From assembly GCA_013339765.2 (NCBI GenBank), contig CM023449.1, positions 118,920,957 through 118,984,956 on the forward strand: a stretch of DNA of 64,000 nt, given 5' to 3'. Origin of the DNA: Haemaphysalis longicornis (lineage: Eukaryota; Arthropoda; Arachnida; Ixodida; Ixodidae). Shown here in pieces: positions 10,561 through 21,984 of this stretch. Made by a program: the position numbers and the translations under genes. The stretch's first letter is position 1. Each line of letters begins with the position of its first letter. The notes beneath the pieces are model-generated. The model searched no databases and was not told the DNA's origin. It saw nothing but the letters and a program-made list of their open reading frames with translations.

Positions 10561-11538
10561 AACCCTAAAGATTGTTTTATATTCCGGCAGCCCAACAATG
10601 CTCAACCACTTCTTTGAACACGCCTTGATTTCTCCAACTTTTTGTTCAGTTTTACACGCTGAAATAATAAATTACGCTACTGTAATTATTGCGACATGTC
10701 TATTGTAGTTATTACCTTCTGGCTGGCGTGATGTTTTTGTTGTTTGTCTAAATTATGCGTTTGTTTATGACGTTGCCCTAGGGTTGGCTAGCGTGTTCAT
10801 TAATTTCTGAGAAAGTTTTTTTTTCCGGTTTTAAAACTGAGCAGTTTTGGTGATAAACAAAATGTTCATGCCGGGAACGACAGCCATCAGTACATATCAA
10901 TACAGAAGACATAGCTGGCTCACGATTGCACAGATCCCATATTTATTGCTGCCGAAGGCTGGAAACCGGGTCACGTACATCTGTCCCCGAACCGACAAGA
11001 ACAGGTAGGGGATATTTTTAGTGTGATTTGCCTGATTTTATTACAAATAGCCAGTATTATGCCTGTGTACGCGTAATAACAGTAAAGTGCTCCCTTGTTT
11101 CGGCTTTCTGTGTAGGGCGATGGCATGTCGAAACACGTTCGTTTCTAGTTGTTTAAACTCTAGAAATGTTTGTCGATAATGCTCATAAGCCTAAACAAAC
11201 AACGGTGTTACTCTGAATAGACATTGCGAACGAATTGAAATTTTCAGGTTTTAAAAAAATTCTACGGAAACAACAAAAGAGGTCCCCTTACACACGCCAA
11301 CACGTGCGTGAAACACTAATTATATATCACCTGGCCTTACATTAGATTCGGATTTGTTCAAAGAAAAAAATTGTTGCAGCCTGCTCTAGTGGTGGAAGAC
11401 TAGAGAAACAGCAGAGCTCGTGGTCGGCCTAGTTTCTCCCAAGACTTCTAGCGGATCCGAGGAAGATAGCGAGAAGCGGGACCCCTTCAGTGCAAGGCCG
11501 TTTTCGACGGCACTGTAAAGCAACGATCATTCATGTAG
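10561..11538. other. No recognised gene
   Basis: AT-rich sequence with poly-T and poly-A runs and only short unrelated frames. I see no motif or repeat structure. Confidence 0.5.
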
Positions 11539-11885
11539 GTACTGTTATGAGCAATATGAAAGGGAACACAGGAACGCGTAGAAAACACCCTCAGACCCAG
11601 CGGCCGCCGTCGGAAACAAATTGGAAAGGGGGACGCTGTTCTAAACACTGTTCCCATTCCCGCAGTGTGCCTTATCGGCTGTCGGACGACACCATATTAC
11701 TGGCGAAATGACGTAAGCTGCTGCTTTCTAGAAATGCCAGCGTGGTGGGAGTGCCACCAGTTAGTGGAAGAGCGCCCTCCTTTCCCCTTTGTTTTTCACA
11801 GCGCCATCCGCGCATTGCTCCGAGTCTGTTTCGAAGCTGTTTGCCATGCGTCCCTGTGTTCCCTTTCATATTGCTCATAAAGTAC
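11539..11885. mobile_element. Inverted-repeat (MITE-like) element, 347 bp
   Basis: The ends form inverted repeats. The sequence TTATGAGCAATATGAAAGGG at 11545-11564, extending to 11577, is repeated in reverse complement at 11848-11880 with one mismatch over 33 bp. Weaker similarity continues to about 45 bp, and GTACT/AGTAC lie outside. The interior has no transposase, so it would depend on an autonomous partner. No direct target duplication is evident. Confidence 0.75.
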
Positions 11886-12199
11886 AGTGTTTTGGTCAGT
11901 AGCAGTTGTCATCATCCCTTTCGTCGCCGTCTTCCGACGGCACAGCCGCCTGGAGCAAATCCTCTTGTTGCCCGTCCTCGCCTCGGTTGATCTCCACTTC
12001 TTCGTCAGCTGCTCCAGTGGCCGTCTCCACGTGTGGATTATGAAGGGTGGCTAGGAAGATTTGCTCTCACCGTCTTCAGCACGGCGGCCCCGTGGCGCGC
12101 CTTTCGCTACACGACGACGACGACGAAGGCGGAAGCTCCTGATACGGCGGAAGCCTAGCGCAAGCCTTGTGACTCCGGGCGGTATGTGCGATGAACACG

Positions 12200-12402
12200 C
12201 TCACGTGCGCTCCTTATTTTCTTTTTAACACGACAGTGTTTTATGCCGGGGTCCACCATATTTTTACTTACGTCAAATCTGTCACAGAAATGACACCGGC
12301 AGAAAAACCTCTATTGATGCGGCAGCCCCGGGATTCGAGCCACGAACTCTTTCTCTGCTGCGGGAGCTCGAAACGCGCCCCCGACTGTGCTATCAACAGA
12401 CG
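12200..12402 (-). mobile_element. Second tRNA-headed SINE-like repeat
   Basis: The reverse strand shows an A-box-like TAGCACAGTCGG (plus 12381-12392) and a B-box-like GGCTCGAATCC (plus 12331-12341) at tRNA spacing. The non-tRNA body extends left towards 12200. The body differs from the Ruka-like SINE, so it is a separate family or a lone tRNA pseudogene. The 3' end is not defined. Confidence 0.55.
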
Positions 12403-15236
12403 CGTCAATAGGAGGAAGAACGCGCCTTATAGCCTTCCTTTCAGACGGGGCTGCCATCTAGGAGAGGCGACAAAAGTAGGGCCTTATGACGCTAATGAGC
12501 GCCTACAGTTGGGGCCTTGATGCCAGCGCCTACGTGAACGAGGTACACGCAGCGGAAGCTGCGGAGAAGCCGCCTTGCGGATGTCACGCTCATGACACGG
12601 TTCGCTGCTCCTTTCGCTGCAGCGGACCGTTTTCAGCAAACGATTCGTTGACAACCCATTTGGTTTTGTTCGCACTGACGGTTTGGGAGCGCCTGTGGTT
12701 TCAGTCGAATTTACCCAATACTCCTACGCGTGTAATCCAGTGTCTAATGCTGATGAGTCCAAGTGTGCCATACCGACGAAATATAAATAGCGACGTGCAA
12801 GTTCATGTCGATGTACAATGAACATCGAAGTGCTCCTGTGAAGGCATATTTCACTTTAGTGTTTTACCTGTTCCTATAGAAGATGGAACTACCATAATTG
12901 TTTGCTAAATCCACTGCGCGAAGGTCGTGCCCAGCGCCACGCTCAGGGGACGCCGGGATGTCGGTGCGAGCCTGCGCCCACGTGCGCTCGCAGTTTTCGG
13001 TCTTTGCCCAACGCATTTGTGTCGGCCTATACAGCTGTGCTGTTAAAATGGTTGAAGCGAATAACGAGTAATCGCCGCGCAGGGTTCAGTATACAAAAAA
13101 AGCGCCTGGAGTTAACTGAAGAGCGCAAACGTTTCGGAAGAGAACCAAGGGCAGACCTGCGCAATAGCTTGCTCATCCTCCCCACCACACAGTCCTCGCA
13201 GTTGCACAACTTCATTATTATCCCTATCGGGGTTACGTATGGCCGATTTTTGCACACAAAAAAGGCGTTCGACCGTTCGCACAACTTGAGCATGTGGGCC
13301 TCCACGTCGGCCCACAGTTAAAAAGAACGCAACATTTATGTAGGAAATAAATTTTCCGAAGAGAAATTTCATCTTCCATTTATTTGTCAGTGAAGCGCAA
13401 CCATAGAATAAGAACTAACAGAAAGTGACGTACACACACAGCTTAGCGCTGTTCTATCGAGTTTGGCGGCGCTGCGTCTCCAAGAACTTACTTTAAAGGA
13501 CAATGTTCTCAAGAAACCGTGCCTCAAAAAGAGAAATCGGTTATCAACCCCCCAAAAATTCTAGGTTAGTAATTAACAGGATACAGACAGGATATGAAAC
13601 CACTTTTTAAAGCGCGACATAATTAGAAAAAGAGTAAACCGTTTCTCTTCAAACACAGAATAAGATAGCCAGGCTTGGCCACGCGCTGGGCACGAAACAT
13701 GAACAAAAATGGATTTCGAGGCATCGATGGGCGTTACATACAATACTTGTGGCTCCCGTGCATTCAGGAATCCAAACAAATCAAAACAAAACCCGGCAAC
13801 CCCCTGATACAGGCAACGATTTTTTTCATAGATGAATTGAGCAGCGCAGACCTTTGGGGAACTGTGATGTCATCAAACAGCTTGCTCATGCATAGCTTTC
13901 TGCTAACTATTCATCCTGCTAGCCTCACGGGAAAAAGTTTTAAGAGGGAAAAAAAGGTAACCGTAAATTTGAAATAAACGGACAAGCGGCAACAATACAA
14001 AGGGAGAGAGGAAGGATAGCGTTTCTACATCCCCGTCTACTTGTATGACGTCTACTTCTATGAGGGCTTACATCACCCTTGATCACGCTTTTTTTTCTGA
14101 TTGGTAGGAATTCTTGAATGGCGCGCCAGATGGTAAGTAACAGCACAGCCAGGCTTCACTCTTATGAAAGGGCAGGATGTTGCGTGTGGAGAAGGTGAAA
14201 AAAAGGGAAAACCTCGTCACAGCGGAACCAATCCTTTGCGGGCTGCGCTCAGAAAGGCTAGTTTATGAAGTATTGAAGCCCATGTTAGCTCCCAGGTACC
14301 CGCCCAAGAATGAACGGGATCACAATTTTGAACTGTAACGGCCGTTTGATCCGTGTGTGTTTCAGTGGTTCAGTATGACGGTGTCTACTGAGAATTCGCT
14401 TTGCATTGAAGAAAGCTTTGTCCTCTTCTGCTTCAAAATTATGAACCCTGAAGCCACTGCTAGACAAACGGCACGCAGAGGAGGAGAAGAAAAAAAACTT
14501 ATTTAACGGAACGCGGCGTAGGCAAGGTCCTTACTTCAGGAAACACCCTGTTCGTCCTTTCTTCTCATTTCTGCCTGTCTGGATCAGATAGCGGAAGTTG
14601 AATCTCCCACTTTTCCGCAAATATTAGTTTTAAAATATTCCAACTACATGCCAATAGATCATTCAAACAGCTCACAAAAAAGCTAATGTCTTTTTTTTGC
14701 AGCTCTTTACAAGCATTTAAAAGAATTTCAAGCGACGGCATGTAGTTTTAGGGGTTTTTTTTAATGCCGTATAATTGTGGCTACAACAGACTTCGAGTCA
14801 GTTGTTGATTTTGTGAAGAACCTGCCGCATTTACAAATAGCATGAACCACCCTCCTGTCATGTACCCTGTGTAAGAATAAACAGTCGTGCCGGCTAAGGA
14901 ATTTTCGCGCTAGATATTTGGCTAATTACCCAAATTGTAAACTTTAACTGCCCAATTCAGCTATTTTGCTGTCCTAGAATTCAGTTGGTTCCTTTTATTC
15001 CGGCTCATGTTTTTCATTTGGAGACTGTTTACAGTCTCCAGCCCGTAACAGCCTTTTGTTACAGTGGAAGGGGCAATGGCTAAAACGACGATCCATAGCG
15101 TCCAAATGGACACGTTGAAGAGTGTATTTACTCTACTGCAATTTCAACGAAAAAGAACTCGTCCCAGATTTACATTGCAAATGAGCACACACGAAAAACA
15201 GTGAGCTCGCTGGTGGACCCTTGGCAACCTGACACT
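12403..15236. other. No recognised gene
   Basis: Mixed-composition sequence with short open frames, the longest about 139 codons at 12902-13321. None shows a recognisable domain or a codon pattern I trust. No tRNA, LTR or terminal repeat was seen. Confidence 0.5.
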
Positions 15237-15530
15237 CCCCACACTAAACTTTTTTACACCCTTTCTGGCCGAAAAGGGTGTAAAAACCTTGTCCCATGGC
15301 TAACACCTTTAAAAGGTGTTTTCGCAAAAAAAGGGTGTATGGACGAAAAGAGGGTGTAAGAACAAAAAAAAGGTGTTGAGCTCAAAAAAGGGTGTTGAGG
15401 ATGCTCAACACCCTTAAAGGGTGGTGAGGACGCTCAACACCCTAAATAAAGGGTGTTGAGCATCCTCACACCGTTTTTTAAAGGTGATGGCATGCGCAGT
15501 ACCATGGTGCTGCGCGCGTCATCACCAGGG
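15237..15530. repeat. Array of GGGTGT palindromes
   Basis: Starting right after CCCCACACTAAAC (15237-15249) there are at least five consecutive short palindromes built on ACACCC/GGGTGT. Examples are AACACCTTTAAAAGGTGTT, GGGTGTTGAGGATGCTCAAC, and a longer imperfect one around 15428-15474 with GTGAGGACGCTC at one end and GAGCATCCTCAC at the other. The individual stems are 10-20 bp with loops of 0-7 bases. The same 13-bp lead-in precedes a second array at 16708. Such DNA can extrude cruciforms. Its origin is unknown; a fold-back element or amplified hairpins are possible. Confidence 0.75.
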
Positions 15531-16421
15531 CCTTGGAGGCTTGCGACCTATCACCATGGTGTCTTAATGCAATTCATGGCGACAGGTGTATGTCTGGAGG
15601 CTCTGTAAGTAAATGAAATGCAACAATTTATGACTAATGGCACAATTTTAAGTTATATATACAGTGATCCCTCGCGGCGTCAAACTCGGATATCTTGAAA
15701 TATCGGTTAACTTGACATGACACAAAAAAAACGTAGTAGTCTGAACCAAAAAAGAAGAAATAATTTCACAATTTCCTGCACGTGACGATCACAACGTTGG
15801 TGCACTAGAGGGACCACTGAAAACTGTTATCAGTGTGCTCACTACACATTAGCATTGAAGTGATACAACTAGACAGAACTGGAGCCCCACTACAATTGCA
15901 ATCATGTTTTCTGGTGGTAGCTTCCAAAAACAATATCCCATGTGATGTGCACCCGTAGAGAACTTGTATTGGTATTTGTCGTCACAACTTTTTTAAAAGG
16001 CAGACAACCACATTTATAAGTTCAATTGACCATAAATTGCACAATTCCTTTTGTGTCAAAAATCTTGAGACTCAAGCCGAACGAAACCACGTTTTCCGAA
16101 CAAACTGTTACAATCGACAGTAAATGTCGCAACATAAAAAAAAAGAAACAAGAATGTTTGCAAAATTCTGTGCATGAATCCTGAGACTAAAACTAATTCA
16201 CAACCATAAACTATGATTGAGGTGTCTATTAATAAACATTTTGGCAACTTCCCTTAAAACTTTACAGCCAAGCACATACCAAATATCAAGATACAAGCAA
16301 TTATGAACTTCCTTCCCTCCGAATGCAATGAGGTGGACAGAGCAGTCTGAACTATAAAGAACATTTATCTTTGACCCATCCTATAGCCGGTATTAATTGA
16401 AAAGTTTAGCTGTCAATTTAT
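15531..16421. other. No recognised gene between two palindrome arrays
   Basis: AT-rich. An imperfect palindrome centred on CCATGG occurs around 15486-15528, at the left edge. Nothing else is recognised. Confidence 0.45.
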
Positions 16422-16718
16422 TTGTTTGGCAACACTGAAATAGCCACGAACATGGCTGATCGCGCCACGGACATGGCGCGGCTCGTGCCACTGCGGCCGC
16501 ACGCCGAAGAAAAATATAACACCGACGTGTGTCGCCTGCTCCGTTTCAACCGATTCTCAACAGTGGTGTCATCAAAGTTGTTATTAAAAGCACTCGCATT
16601 GGAGTCAAGGCATTACTTTGCGTTCGGCGGGCTAGAGCTTGGAATGTCCAAACCATATCATGCGCTTAGCACGGACAAGTACCGCCGTCTTGCGGAGCTC
16701 GATCTAACCCCACACTAA
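16422..16718 (+). CDS. Unrecognised 98-codon ORF, GC-richer than its surroundings
   Basis: An open frame in a locally GC-rich segment (about 16440-16700) within AT-rich DNA. It encodes a largely basic and hydrophobic peptide with no signal peptide or known domain that I recognise. Its stop overlaps the lead-in of the second palindrome array. It may be part of a repeat rather than a gene, and no promoter or splice signal supports expression. Confidence 0.25.
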   Translation: MFGNTEIATNMADRATDMARLVPLRPHAEEKYNTDVCRLLRFNRFSTVVSSKLLLKALALESRHYFAFGGLELGMSKPYHALSTDKYRRLAELDLTPH

Positions 16719-16930
16719 ACATTTTTATTCCCAAAAGGGTTCGTTCAGCTTGTCGCCGCAGGAGCACCCTCATAACACAATATTTTACACCCTTTAGGGT
16801 GCCTGGATTCTGTCGCTGCAGGAGCACCCTTTTCTGCCCAAAATATCATAGTGTGTTTACTTAGCACCCCAATCTGAGGAGCTTTTCCTGCAAAAGCACC
16901 CACCTAAAGGGGTACAAAAAGGGTGCATCA
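16708..16930. repeat. Second GGGTGT/GCACCC array
   Basis: It begins with the same CCCCACACTAAAC lead-in (16708-16720). A roughly 52-bp unit with GTCGCTGCAGGAGCACCCTT near 16809-16828 is repeated from about 16740 with GTCGCCGCAGGAGCACCCTC. A more diverged third copy lies near 16865-16905. It contains the palindrome ACACCCTTTAGGGTG at 16788-16802. It is in the same orientation as the array at 15237. Confidence 0.65.
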
Positions 16931-18094
16931 TCCTCGGTTCACAAATGGCGCTGCAGGTGTGCAGCCACATATGGCACAGTATGACACACAATTACGGTAT
17001 GAAACATTCGTCAGCTGATAATTTACTTGAACTTTTTGACCCACCGATTTTTGAAACATCTATTTATAAAGTCTAATATTACAGCCAAATTGCAGTACAG
17101 AAGTTGTATCATTAGAGGTTGTTGATTATTCGAAACGGTGTTAAAAATTCAATTTTATGTTCATTTTGCTGAACTGCAGTGCACATCCTTCGAGCTTCAC
17201 TGCACAGCATAAACGTGTTATGCAGTGAAAGCAAGTAGGCGTGCAACACATCAACTGCACAAAAGTTCTTTGAACCTTAAAACCCTTGGCTTCTCAGCAC
17301 TGCATCAAACTTCCAATCACGGTAGCTACCCGCAATGTTTAGTGCCTTATTCTTGAGCTGAGCAGAAAAACTCAATATTAAGGCAGACCAAATGCAATAT
17401 GTATACTTCCCTCCGTACTGTGGCTTTATTCTACCCATAAAAGTTGGGTCCTCACTGCCACTTATTTTATTTTACATTATTCTTTTTGCTTCATGAAAAA
17501 TGACCCCACATAGCAATACCAAGAACTGTAAACATCACAGAACAATGCATATGAGTTCCCTGGTGAAGCCCATGGTTGAAATGTGATGACATTGTTGCTA
17601 TAGCAGTATTTTATCATGAGTCTAGCTTGTGCATGGTGCCTTGCATTATGTCGCTGCTGGTGGATGTGGGGTCATTTTTCAATGTTGCAAATGAAAAGCC
17701 AACAGCCAGTGCCCATTAGTTTCGTCTAGTATTACGAGGTGCTTCATGGGAAGCATCAAACCCGTCTATAGCCCTTTTTAGAGTTGACTAGAAGTAAAAT
17801 CAGCAAAATAGTATCGATAAAACGTTCAGCATCTTTTTTATTAGCAGCTTTAGTGTTGCTACTTTCCATATTTAGGTTTTTTTCTGCTTTTCTTAATGAC
17901 ATTTTTGTTTCGCTGAGAAGGTGCATAACCAATGAAAGCTTTTCTGTAAACCTTTGGTAAATATGCAATTGTTAGAAAATATTTTACTAAATAAGGCAGC
18001 TTAAACTGAGAATACTTGCATTTAGAAACATTAAAATCAATTTAAATTGATCATACATTTCTGGCTGTTTTTACACAAAGCTGCACATGGGATA
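16931..18094. other. No recognised gene
   Basis: AT-rich, with short frames only (for example 70 codons at 17756-17968 on minus, lysine-rich and unremarkable). Confidence 0.5.
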
Positions 18095-18215
18095 TTAAGT
18101 GCACCGAAGAGGAGGGCTCTGGATTAGCATTGGCAACTTTGGGATATTTATTGTGGACTTAAATCTCCACACATGGGCATTTTCACTTTCTGCCTCCACC
18201 AGGAAAATGGTCACC
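18095..18215 (-). mobile_element. Old, 5'-truncated copy of the Ruka-like SINE
   Basis: Plus-strand text GAGGAGGGCTCTGGATTAGC, then TTTGGGATATTTATTGTG and CACATGGGCATTTTCACTTT, aligns with the body of the SINE at 9504-9744 (GTGGAGGGCTCCGGATTAAT and so on) with roughly one difference in five. The tRNA head is missing. Confidence 0.7.
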
Positions 18216-18794
18216 AATTTAGAGAGCTATTCTTACTAGTATTTGACGTACATTTTAAAATAATCTCAAGTATTATAGCCACAATATTATTCTCTACAAC
18301 AAGCACCCAGCGGGTGCTGTTATAGAGAGATTGTGCACTACACCAGACCCTGTACTACACTGTCGAGAGCTTTGCCATCTACAATGACCTCTACAAAGCA
18401 AGCTAATACTGGTAAAATGTTTCATACCGCAAGTACTGCATGTTCAAAGCTCACGTGTGAAGTACAGATACTGGTGCTTCAGCAAGAACCGAGGATGAGC
18501 ACCCTTCCTGGTTCTGAAAAAAAAAAATAAAATAAACATGGAAAAATGCTTTAAGCAGGATTAAGAAACAGGGTTGAAAAAAAGTGAGCAAGCAATTCTT
18601 TCAAAATATGTAAAGCAATGCAAACAAATATTTATTTCAACTTCATGTCTACAAAAGACAATCTCATTAAGGCTGGTAATGGGGTCTTGGGTAAAAAAAG
18701 AGCAGGGAGCACTTATATAAATGCTACAGGGAACCTTCAAGCCAAAAATTGCTTGAGCACTTAAACTAATCACTGTTCAACAAATTCATGAAAA
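18216..18794. other. No recognised gene
   Basis: AT-rich; nothing recognised. Confidence 0.45.
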
Positions 18795-18900
18795 TTGAAT
18801 GGATGAAAAACCAGCGGTAAACACAAAGAACAACGGGACAAGCTTATCCCGTCGTTCTCTTCCGTACCCTGTGTTTTCCGCTGGTTTTTCATCCATTCAA
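18795..18900. repeat. Long hairpin (fold-back sequence)
   Basis: TTGAATGGATGAAAAACCAG at 18795-18814 returns as its reverse complement ending at 18900, and the pairing continues inward to AAGC/GCTT near 18840. The left arm is about 10 bases shorter inside. The inner stem contains an AGAGAACGACGGG-like segment similar to the hairpin at 31387-31500, suggesting a common family. Confidence 0.75.
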
Positions 18901-19527
18901 ACATGTACCAACTAGCACAGTCCGACGCCTTGGTATCATAAAAATACGAATTGTCACTCCTTACAGACAGTTGGAAAAAAAGAAAGTATAAAGCAGGTGA
19001 CAAAATTAAAATGACAGCAGATTGGTTAACTTTTAATTTTAAGTGATAATATAAAAAATAATGGCATGAATGAAAGTGAGCAGCAACCAAAGGACCATGA
19101 TGCTAGGCCGACATTCCACTTTGAAGCAAAATATCCGCTTTCAACGCTACATAGGCGAAACACGCAATGAGGCAACCCTTTAGGCCCACAAAAACAATAT
19201 AATCTTTAAAAAAGCTACAATTTAGTTGAGAAAAACTGACCACAACAAATTGGAATTGACAACTAGATACAGTTGTCACACCCAAGCAAGCCGGCGAAAG
19301 ATGAACAGATATCTAGCTGTCCTACCCCCTATTTGTGCCCTAGCCTCTGATCCGCTGCAGCAAACAAAAAAATTGTTTATAGCTTCGGATAAAGTCCTTG
19401 GTTAGAGTATTATATTTGTTTCCATCAAACACAAAAAAATGCATGGTAAAGCGCTGACAATAACTTTGTCTACTGCGGTTCCTTCATGGTGACATCACCA
19501 CAGGAACCAAAAATACAATACAGTGCA
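18901..19527. other. No recognised gene
   Basis: AT-rich; nothing recognised. Confidence 0.45.
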
Positions 19528-20387
19528 TTAAAGGGGCCATTTGGACAACATAGAAGTTCGTTTCGTTCGAAATATTTCCTGTTTTATAGTGCCCCCACCA
19601 CTTGACCGGCAGCAAATGATGCTGCATTCACTGAGAAATTAATTTAGGTTAAAAGTCTGATTCTCCCACCATATCGTGTGTTTTTGGGATGTCAGCAATG
19701 AAGCCATAAGTGCGTGTGATCAAACAGACTACTTCGTCACTCGGGTCTGCAGCCTTGCTAGCCATCAGTCCTCCCAGGTGGAGCTACCATACTCATCCAC
19801 GAACTGTTGTTTGCCATTGCTTTGTTTTTGACCGCGTCTGCACCTGGCTTGTTTTCGTTACTGTAGAAAGTAATGGTTTTGTGAAACATGGGTTATCCTC
19901 GACAAACAGGGTCACGTAAGACAACATCGCCTATGCCAATCGGCCAGTGCCGTGCAGGCCAACTCCAAAGCGGCGGAGTGCTGTCCACCTAAAACAAGCA
20001 TAGTGCACGCCGTACCAACAGCAGTGCGCATCGATACTTGTATGTTTACGCGTATTTTCGTAATTTTCATTGTTTACTGCCCCATTTTTACTGCTGTAAA
20101 ATGAATATGCATTACATTTAAGTGCAAATAGCTCACTTGGCATGCTTATAAGGCCTGCCCTATTTGCGTTTGCTTTTGCCGGCCTCAGCCAATCGCACAG
20201 CTGGGGACATATGACATCATAGGTACTGCTGTGGGAAATGAGCTAGTGGGTCGCATGGCCATTCCCTTTTTCCTAATTATATAGCTTATTCGAGTGAAGT
20301 GCGCGTTAAAAATGGTGTCAGTATGATTCTAACGAGGCAATCTGTCAAATGAACCAAACTTGTGCGTTGTCTGCATGGCCCCTCTAA
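19528..20387. mobile_element. TTAA-type inverted-repeat element, about 850 bp
   Basis: The left end reads TTAA followed by AGGGGCCATTTGGACAAC. The reverse complement of the right end (to 20387) reads TTAG followed by AGGGGCCATGCAGACAAC. Similarity continues for about 48 bp (AAGTTCGTTTCGTT against AAGTTTGGTTCATT). A TTAA flank with one flank mutated is what piggyBac-like transposition leaves. No transposase is inside, so it is non-autonomous. The superfamily is inference from the TTAA flank. Confidence 0.65.
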
Positions 20388-20763
20388 GCAAAGGCAAGGC
20401 AGCCAATTTTTTTATTTAGGCTGCCTTCATGCACACAGTAGTGCTCTATTGCTGCCAGAAACTCATTACGGGACTCCTGACATATTTACAGTTGCAATAA
20501 AAATCAGAAATAGAACGAAAAATCATTGGACACTCCACAATGTCCAAAAAACAAAGGAATAATGTGCGAGTGAGCTACCTAAAACACTGCGACAGAAGAT
20601 CATATTCATCAAAGCAACTAATAAAAACCATGGCTAGTGCATAGCCACTACGCAGCTCATTTGTTAAGAGCTTATGTGCGTCCCCACAAGTTGGCTGTGT
20701 AAACCTACCGACACCTAACAGAGTCCAAGGTTCGACGAAAACTCGTCAGGGGAGGGTTATTCA
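20388..20763. other. No recognised gene
   Basis: AT-rich; nothing recognised. Confidence 0.45.
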
Positions 20764-20902
20764 TTGATGAAATACAAACAGGCAGGCACTCGCCTGGTAA
20801 TACAAGCAGGCACTCGCCTGGTCAAAAACAAATAAACAAATAAAGACATTTTGGGCCCCTACTGGCCTTTGATCACAATGAAAGGGGGGTGAAAGGTCGC
20901 GA

Positions 20903-21158
20903 TTATTTATAGGTTTGGTGGTGCAGAGTGCGCATGTATATCTCGGGGAGACTACCCCGCGACTGGTTAATCGTGTTTTTAGTTGGTTGAATATGCACTG
21001 ATTCTAAAAGTAGTCGTGTCGACAGGCACTTCTCTGATGCGATTATGCTTGCGGAATCCCAATCGATGACGTGGTCAGTAGCCAGGTGATGATCCGCCAA
21101 GGCATTTCAGCTTGCATTGCCTTTTTTGACATCGTTCTGGTGCTATTGAATTCTTATT
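20903..21158 (-). pseudogene. Penelope-like GIY-YIG endonuclease C-terminus, left arm
   Basis: This continues the left arm after a frame break. It includes HVIDWDSASIIASEK and RLLLESVHIQ, where the glutamate is the conserved catalytic residue of GIY-YIG nucleases. It encodes the same 65 codons as 24959-25156 on plus. Confidence 0.78.
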
Positions 21159-21932
21159 TTAAATATTTCCAGTTTCACCTATGTAGGGTGCGTCGCAATC
21201 CTTGCATGGAATTTTGTAGGCAACTCCGGGGAATCTTGATTTTTCTAAAGGGTCCTTCACGCGTACCAGCTTCTGCTTAAGCCTGTTCGTTGGCACGTGT
21301 GCAATTTTAATGCCATATGTGCCAAACACCCTTGCAAGAGCTTCACTGATGCCTTGCGTGTAGGGGACGGCAGCGCGTTTTTGCCCGTCTTCAGGAACCC
21401 TTTCGGAGGAGGCAACTGAATCCCGCAATTGTTGCGTCCTCACAAGCTTTGAAGGGTAGCCGTTGCTGCGAAGGTCCTTCCTTACCACGGCTAGCTTTTG
21501 CTTGCACAGACCAGGCTCAGAGCAGATTCGTGATGCGCGTGAGAAGAGTGCAGCGGCAACGGAGCGTTTTTGGCCTATAGGATGCGCAGAGTCGAACCCC
21601 AGGTATCTACCCGTGTGGGTCGGCTTTCGATAAACACTGGTTATAAATCCTTTGGCCGACCGTTTCAGAAGTACGTCGAGGAAGGCGATCTGTCCATTAT
21701 TTTCCTGTTCCATGGTGAACTGGATACTTGGAACACAAGAGTTTAGATGCTCAATTAAAGGCATTACGTCTCGGCGGTGGATCACACAAAAGCAGTCTAC
21801 GTAGCTGACAAAAATCTTGGGGCCGTCTTGTACGAGCATAGCGCAGAATTTTTTAGAGCCTCTGAGGCAATATTTGCACAGACTGCTGAAACGGAAGCTC
21901 CCATCGCTGTTCCAAACCGCTGCTTTTAACAT
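21159..21932 (-). pseudogene. Penelope-like RT, left arm, with damaged catalytic motif
   Basis: 257 open codons cover the RT palm onward: a YVDD-like site near 21791-21804, FLDVLLKRSAKGF, the VYRKPTHTGRYL motif, and the linker to GIY-YIG ending in DAPYIGETGN. The active site reads YVD-C where the right arm has YVDD, so one catalytic aspartate codon is lost. The 5' RT part (motifs A and B) is truncated at the inverted junction. In this family RT copies the element RNA at sites cut by the linked GIY-YIG endonuclease. Confidence 0.85.
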
Positions 21933-21984
21933 TGTACGTTGAAAACAAAACGTGTTCTGCAGGCCAAATTCCAGGCAAAATTAC

